NCBI RefSeq assembly: GCF_013299185.1
Contig: NZ_JAAFKG010000009.1
Span: forward strand, 81,589 to 145,588
Length of the DNA: 64,000 bases
Direction of reading: 5' to 3'
DNA from: Microcoleus sp. bin48.metabat.b7b8b9.023
Lineage (GTDB): Bacteria; Cyanobacteriota; Cyanobacteriia; Cyanobacteriales; Microcoleaceae
Below the pieces are notes generated by a model that saw only the letters and a program-made list of their open reading frames with translations, had not been told where the DNA came from and ran no database searches. Within the stretch, counting starts at the first letter, position 1, and every line of letters starts with the position of its first letter. Made by a program: the position numbers and the translations under genes. Positions 62,212 through 64,000 of this stretch are shown one piece after another.

Positions 62212-62919
62212 CTAAGTAGGAGACTGAAAAGTTTTCCTATACAATGCCAATACTTGATTATTTTGAGTAAAATCTGATGTGGCAGTTTTATCCAATTTAT
62301 CCAATATTGCAATAACCATGTTTGAAGTAGTTTCACAAGCCCATTTAGCAGCCTTAGCATTGCTAACTAGCAATGTTATTGACTGAACACTTGTATACTG
62401 TTGAAGAATTCCCTTACTTCGCAGCCTTTCTATGAGTTTCCGTCCTACATACTTATATATTTCATCTTCATCAGGCTCTATCAGATCTTCGGGCTTAAGA
62501 TGGACTAAGCAATCACGTAATTTGAATAAGTCTGCAAAGTCTTGGTAAGGAGAACTTCCTTTGTCAAACTTGCTTCCCAATGCCTCGCTGGCTAACATAA
62601 ACTTTTCCCCTGTACTTTTCCACTTACCATTAGGCTTTTTGGCAGATATACTGTCTGTGCTAGGTTCCTGTATTGCCTCGATTAACTTGTCAAGCCAATC
62701 CTCACTAGATCCAGACAGCTTTTCCATCTTTGCAATGGCTAGCAACTCATTAATAAATGCCTCAAGTGCCAGAGCAGAAAAAACAATTGCGACCATTGCA
62801 TCCCTCTGTTTATGCTTTACATTACCTTTACTTGCTTTCTGGTATCCATCTTTTGCAATTTCAAATAAATAATCGGAGTCTATAATAAATCCTGGGGGTG
62901 GTTGCATAGGTTTCTTCAT
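62212..62919 (-). CDS. HEPN-like helical protein (RX4H motif)
   Basis: This 235-residue, mainly helical protein has AMVAIVFSALALEAFINELL in its first helices and LFKLRDCLVHLKP (Arg135, His140) later. RX4H within a long helical bundle is the catalytic signature of HEPN RNases, many of which act in toxin-antitoxin or phage-defence systems. Similarity beyond this motif is not evident, so I call it HEPN-like only. The stop abuts the next gene's start. Confidence 0.55.
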   Translation of the reverse strand: MKKPMQPPPGFIIDSDYLFEIAKDGYQKASKGNVKHKQRDAMVAIVFSALALEAFINELLAIAKMEKLSGSSEDWLDKLIEAIQEPSTDSISAKKPNGKWKSTGEKFMLASEALGSKFDKGSSPYQDFADLFKLRDCLVHLKPEDLIEPDEDEIYKYVGRKLIERLRSKGILQQYTSVQSITLLVSNAKAAKWACETTSNMVIAILDKLDKTATSDFTQNNQVLALYRKTFQSPT

Positions 62920-62991
62920 GTGTAATCTCTTTCTAGCATCTAAGGTTGGCTTTTAGGATCAAGTTGCTTGAGGCGTTTTGCCTTTCCCCTG

Positions 62992-63252
62992 TCAATATCC
63001 TCTTCCCATAGTTCTTTCTATATCTTGTACAACTTGTTCAACAGCACCAACAAAACTTAAATCTTTGCGCCAGTAATGACACGCAAGAGAAGCACCTAAA
63101 ACTGTCTCAATAAAATCATCAGCAGTAGGCATCAAGTTTCTTGTCAGCACTGTGACGATTGTGGAGCGGAACTCTTCAATCTGTGCCTGGGTATATTCAG
63201 CATACTCAGGATTACCGGAACGACCAACATCAACAACTTTAATCCTTACCAT
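62992..63252 (-). CDS. Small protein of unknown function after the TPR gene
   Basis: The ATG at 63252 gives 86 residues; the start lies inside the last codons of the TPR gene (7-base overlap), implying coupling. The sequence MVRIKVVDVGRSGN is followed by a helical part (YTQAQIEEFRSTIVTVLTRN) and SLACHYWRKDLSFV. I do not recognise it. Confidence 0.6.
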   Translation of the reverse strand: MVRIKVVDVGRSGNPEYAEYTQAQIEEFRSTIVTVLTRNLMPTADDFIETVLGASLACHYWRKDLSFVGAVEQVVQDIERTMGRGY

Positions 63253-64000
63253 GTTGTGACTCTCACCTTGTACCATAGTTCCATTGCCTTTTCATAGTAA
63301 GCCATTTGGCCTTGTGCTTTAAACAATTGTGCGGCTTTCTGTAAATCCTCAAGAGCCCCTTTTTTATCTCCTAATTCGCTACGGACTTTACCCCGGTTGA
63401 AGTAGGCTAAAGCATAGTCAGGCTTAAGTTCAATCGCTTTATTATAATCGGCGATCGCCCCTTTTTTATCTCCTAAATCATAACGGACTAGACCCCGGTT
63501 GTTGTAGGCAAAAGCATAGTCAGGCTGAAGTTCAATCGCTTTATTATAATCGGCGATCGCCCCTTGTTTATCTCCTAATTCGCTACGGACTATACCCCGG
63601 TTGTAGTAGGCATCAGCATTGTCAGGCTGAAGTTCAATCGCTTTATTCAAATCGGCGATCGCCCCTTTTTTATCTCCTAAATTATAACGGACTTTACCCC
63701 GGTTGCTGTAGGCTAAAGCTAAGTCAGGCTGAAGTTCAATCGCTTTATTATAATCGGCGATCGCCCCTTTTTTATCTCCTAATTCGCTACGGACTTTACC
63801 CCGGTTGTTGTAGGCTTGAGCTAAGTCAGGCTGAAGTTCAATCGCTTTATTGAAATCGGCGATCGCCCCTTGTTTATCTCCTAATTCGCTACGGACGTTA
63901 CCCCGGTTGTTGTAGGCTTGAGCTAAGTCAGGCTGAAGTTCAATCGCTTTATTGAAATCGGCGATCGCCCCTTTTTTATCTCCTAAATCATTACGGACTA
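63246..64000 (-). CDS. TPR-repeat protein, N-terminal part outside the window
   Basis: The frame is open to the window end. It contains at least seven 34-residue TPR units (consensus GDKKGAIADYNKAIELQPDY and AYNNRGLVRYDL), each encoded by a 102-bp DNA repeat with a HIP1 site at the same place. The last partial unit leads to a helical tail (LFKAQGQMAYYEKAMELWYK). TPR arrays mediate protein-protein contacts. Any N-terminal effector or peptidase domain would lie beyond base 64000. Confidence 0.9.
   Translation of the reverse strand, partial: VRNDLGDKKGAIADFNKAIELQPDLAQAYNNRGNVRSELGDKQGAIADFNKAIELQPDLAQAYNNRGKVRSELGDKKGAIADYNKAIELQPDLALAYSNRGKVRYNLGDKKGAIADLNKAIELQPDNADAYYNRGIVRSELGDKQGAIADYNKAIELQPDYAFAYNNRGLVRYDLGDKKGAIADYNKAIELKPDYALAYFNRGKVRSELGDKKGALEDLQKAAQLFKAQGQMAYYEKAMELWYKVRVTTW

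Overview
The window looks like chromosome from a filamentous, non-heterocystous cyanobacterium of the Microcoleus/Oscillatoria/Kamptonema type. The evidence is dense HIP1 octamers (GCGATCGC), photosynthesis-lineage genes (petF ferredoxin, bvdR biliverdin reductase, menB, vipp1 beside pspA, class II aldolase, glgC), several cyanobacteria-typical DUF families (DUF1816, DUF2993, DUF2358, DUF6232), and an unusually heavy load of short dispersed repeats: TTGACAG-type heptamers, GTAGTGCGGACT palindromes, GAAACCGGGTTTC palindromes and CCCCCTTAAGGGG blocks. The genus is inference; the cyanobacterial assignment is secure.

Layout. 1-8137: tail of a degenerate HD-GYP protein, a pentapeptide-repeat protein, a DUF2993 protein, two DUF1816 paralogues in repeat-rich DNA, a zinc-finger-less DnaJ and glgC. 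8597-12825: a four-gene minus-strand operon (fused aminodeoxychorismate synthase, divergent chorismate-mutase-fold protein, methyltransferase, 2OG-Fe(II)-type oxygenase) that reads like a small specialised-metabolite cluster. 13201-23144: GH13 amylase, hisC with repeat DNA inserted in frame, polyphosphate glucokinase, a YqiA-like esterase, an ECF sigma/anti-sigma/LTxxQ envelope-stress module and glutathione reductase. 23821-33816: a large NACHT-HEAT protein, an 83-bp repeat array, an orphan MacB/LolD-type ATPase, plsC, tadA, a TerB-like protein and menB. 34140-49622: an IS200/IS605-like remnant without tnpB, a SPOR-like protein, tandem pspA/vipp1, a broken two-partner-secretion porin, two Uma2 proteins, fba, tRNA-Lys, a sugar epimerase and two tnpB elements flanking a CapA-family gene. 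49798-55327: panB, bvdR, petF with a 3' repeat array, and a SpoIID/LytB protein. 55763-64000: an accessory stretch with an NB-ARC protein carrying a RHIM-like VQIG motif, two divergent small genes with glycine/asparagine/valine-rich termini, a HicBA pair between direct repeats, an M20 amidohydrolase, an XRE regulator, a HEPN-like pair and the end of a TPR protein.

How the genes relate. Carbon storage and use is represented by glgC, the GH13 enzyme, polyphosphate glucokinase, fba and the epimerase, but these are scattered and not one operon. The units that look like working modules are the aminodeoxychorismate operon, the translationally coupled sigma/anti-sigma/LTxxQ set, the pspA-vipp1 pair, hicBA, the HEPN-like pair, and the NB-ARC locus with its divergent small genes.

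The main candidates for undescribed biology are (i) the aminodeoxychorismate operon, whose mutase-fold protein has three of seven catalytic positions changed; (ii) the NB-ARC locus as a possible amyloid-signalling immune module; (iii) a TnpB with a Fanzor-like rearranged active site; and (iv) repeated in-frame capture of intergenic repeat DNA by hisC, an ECF sigma gene and the NB-ARC gene.
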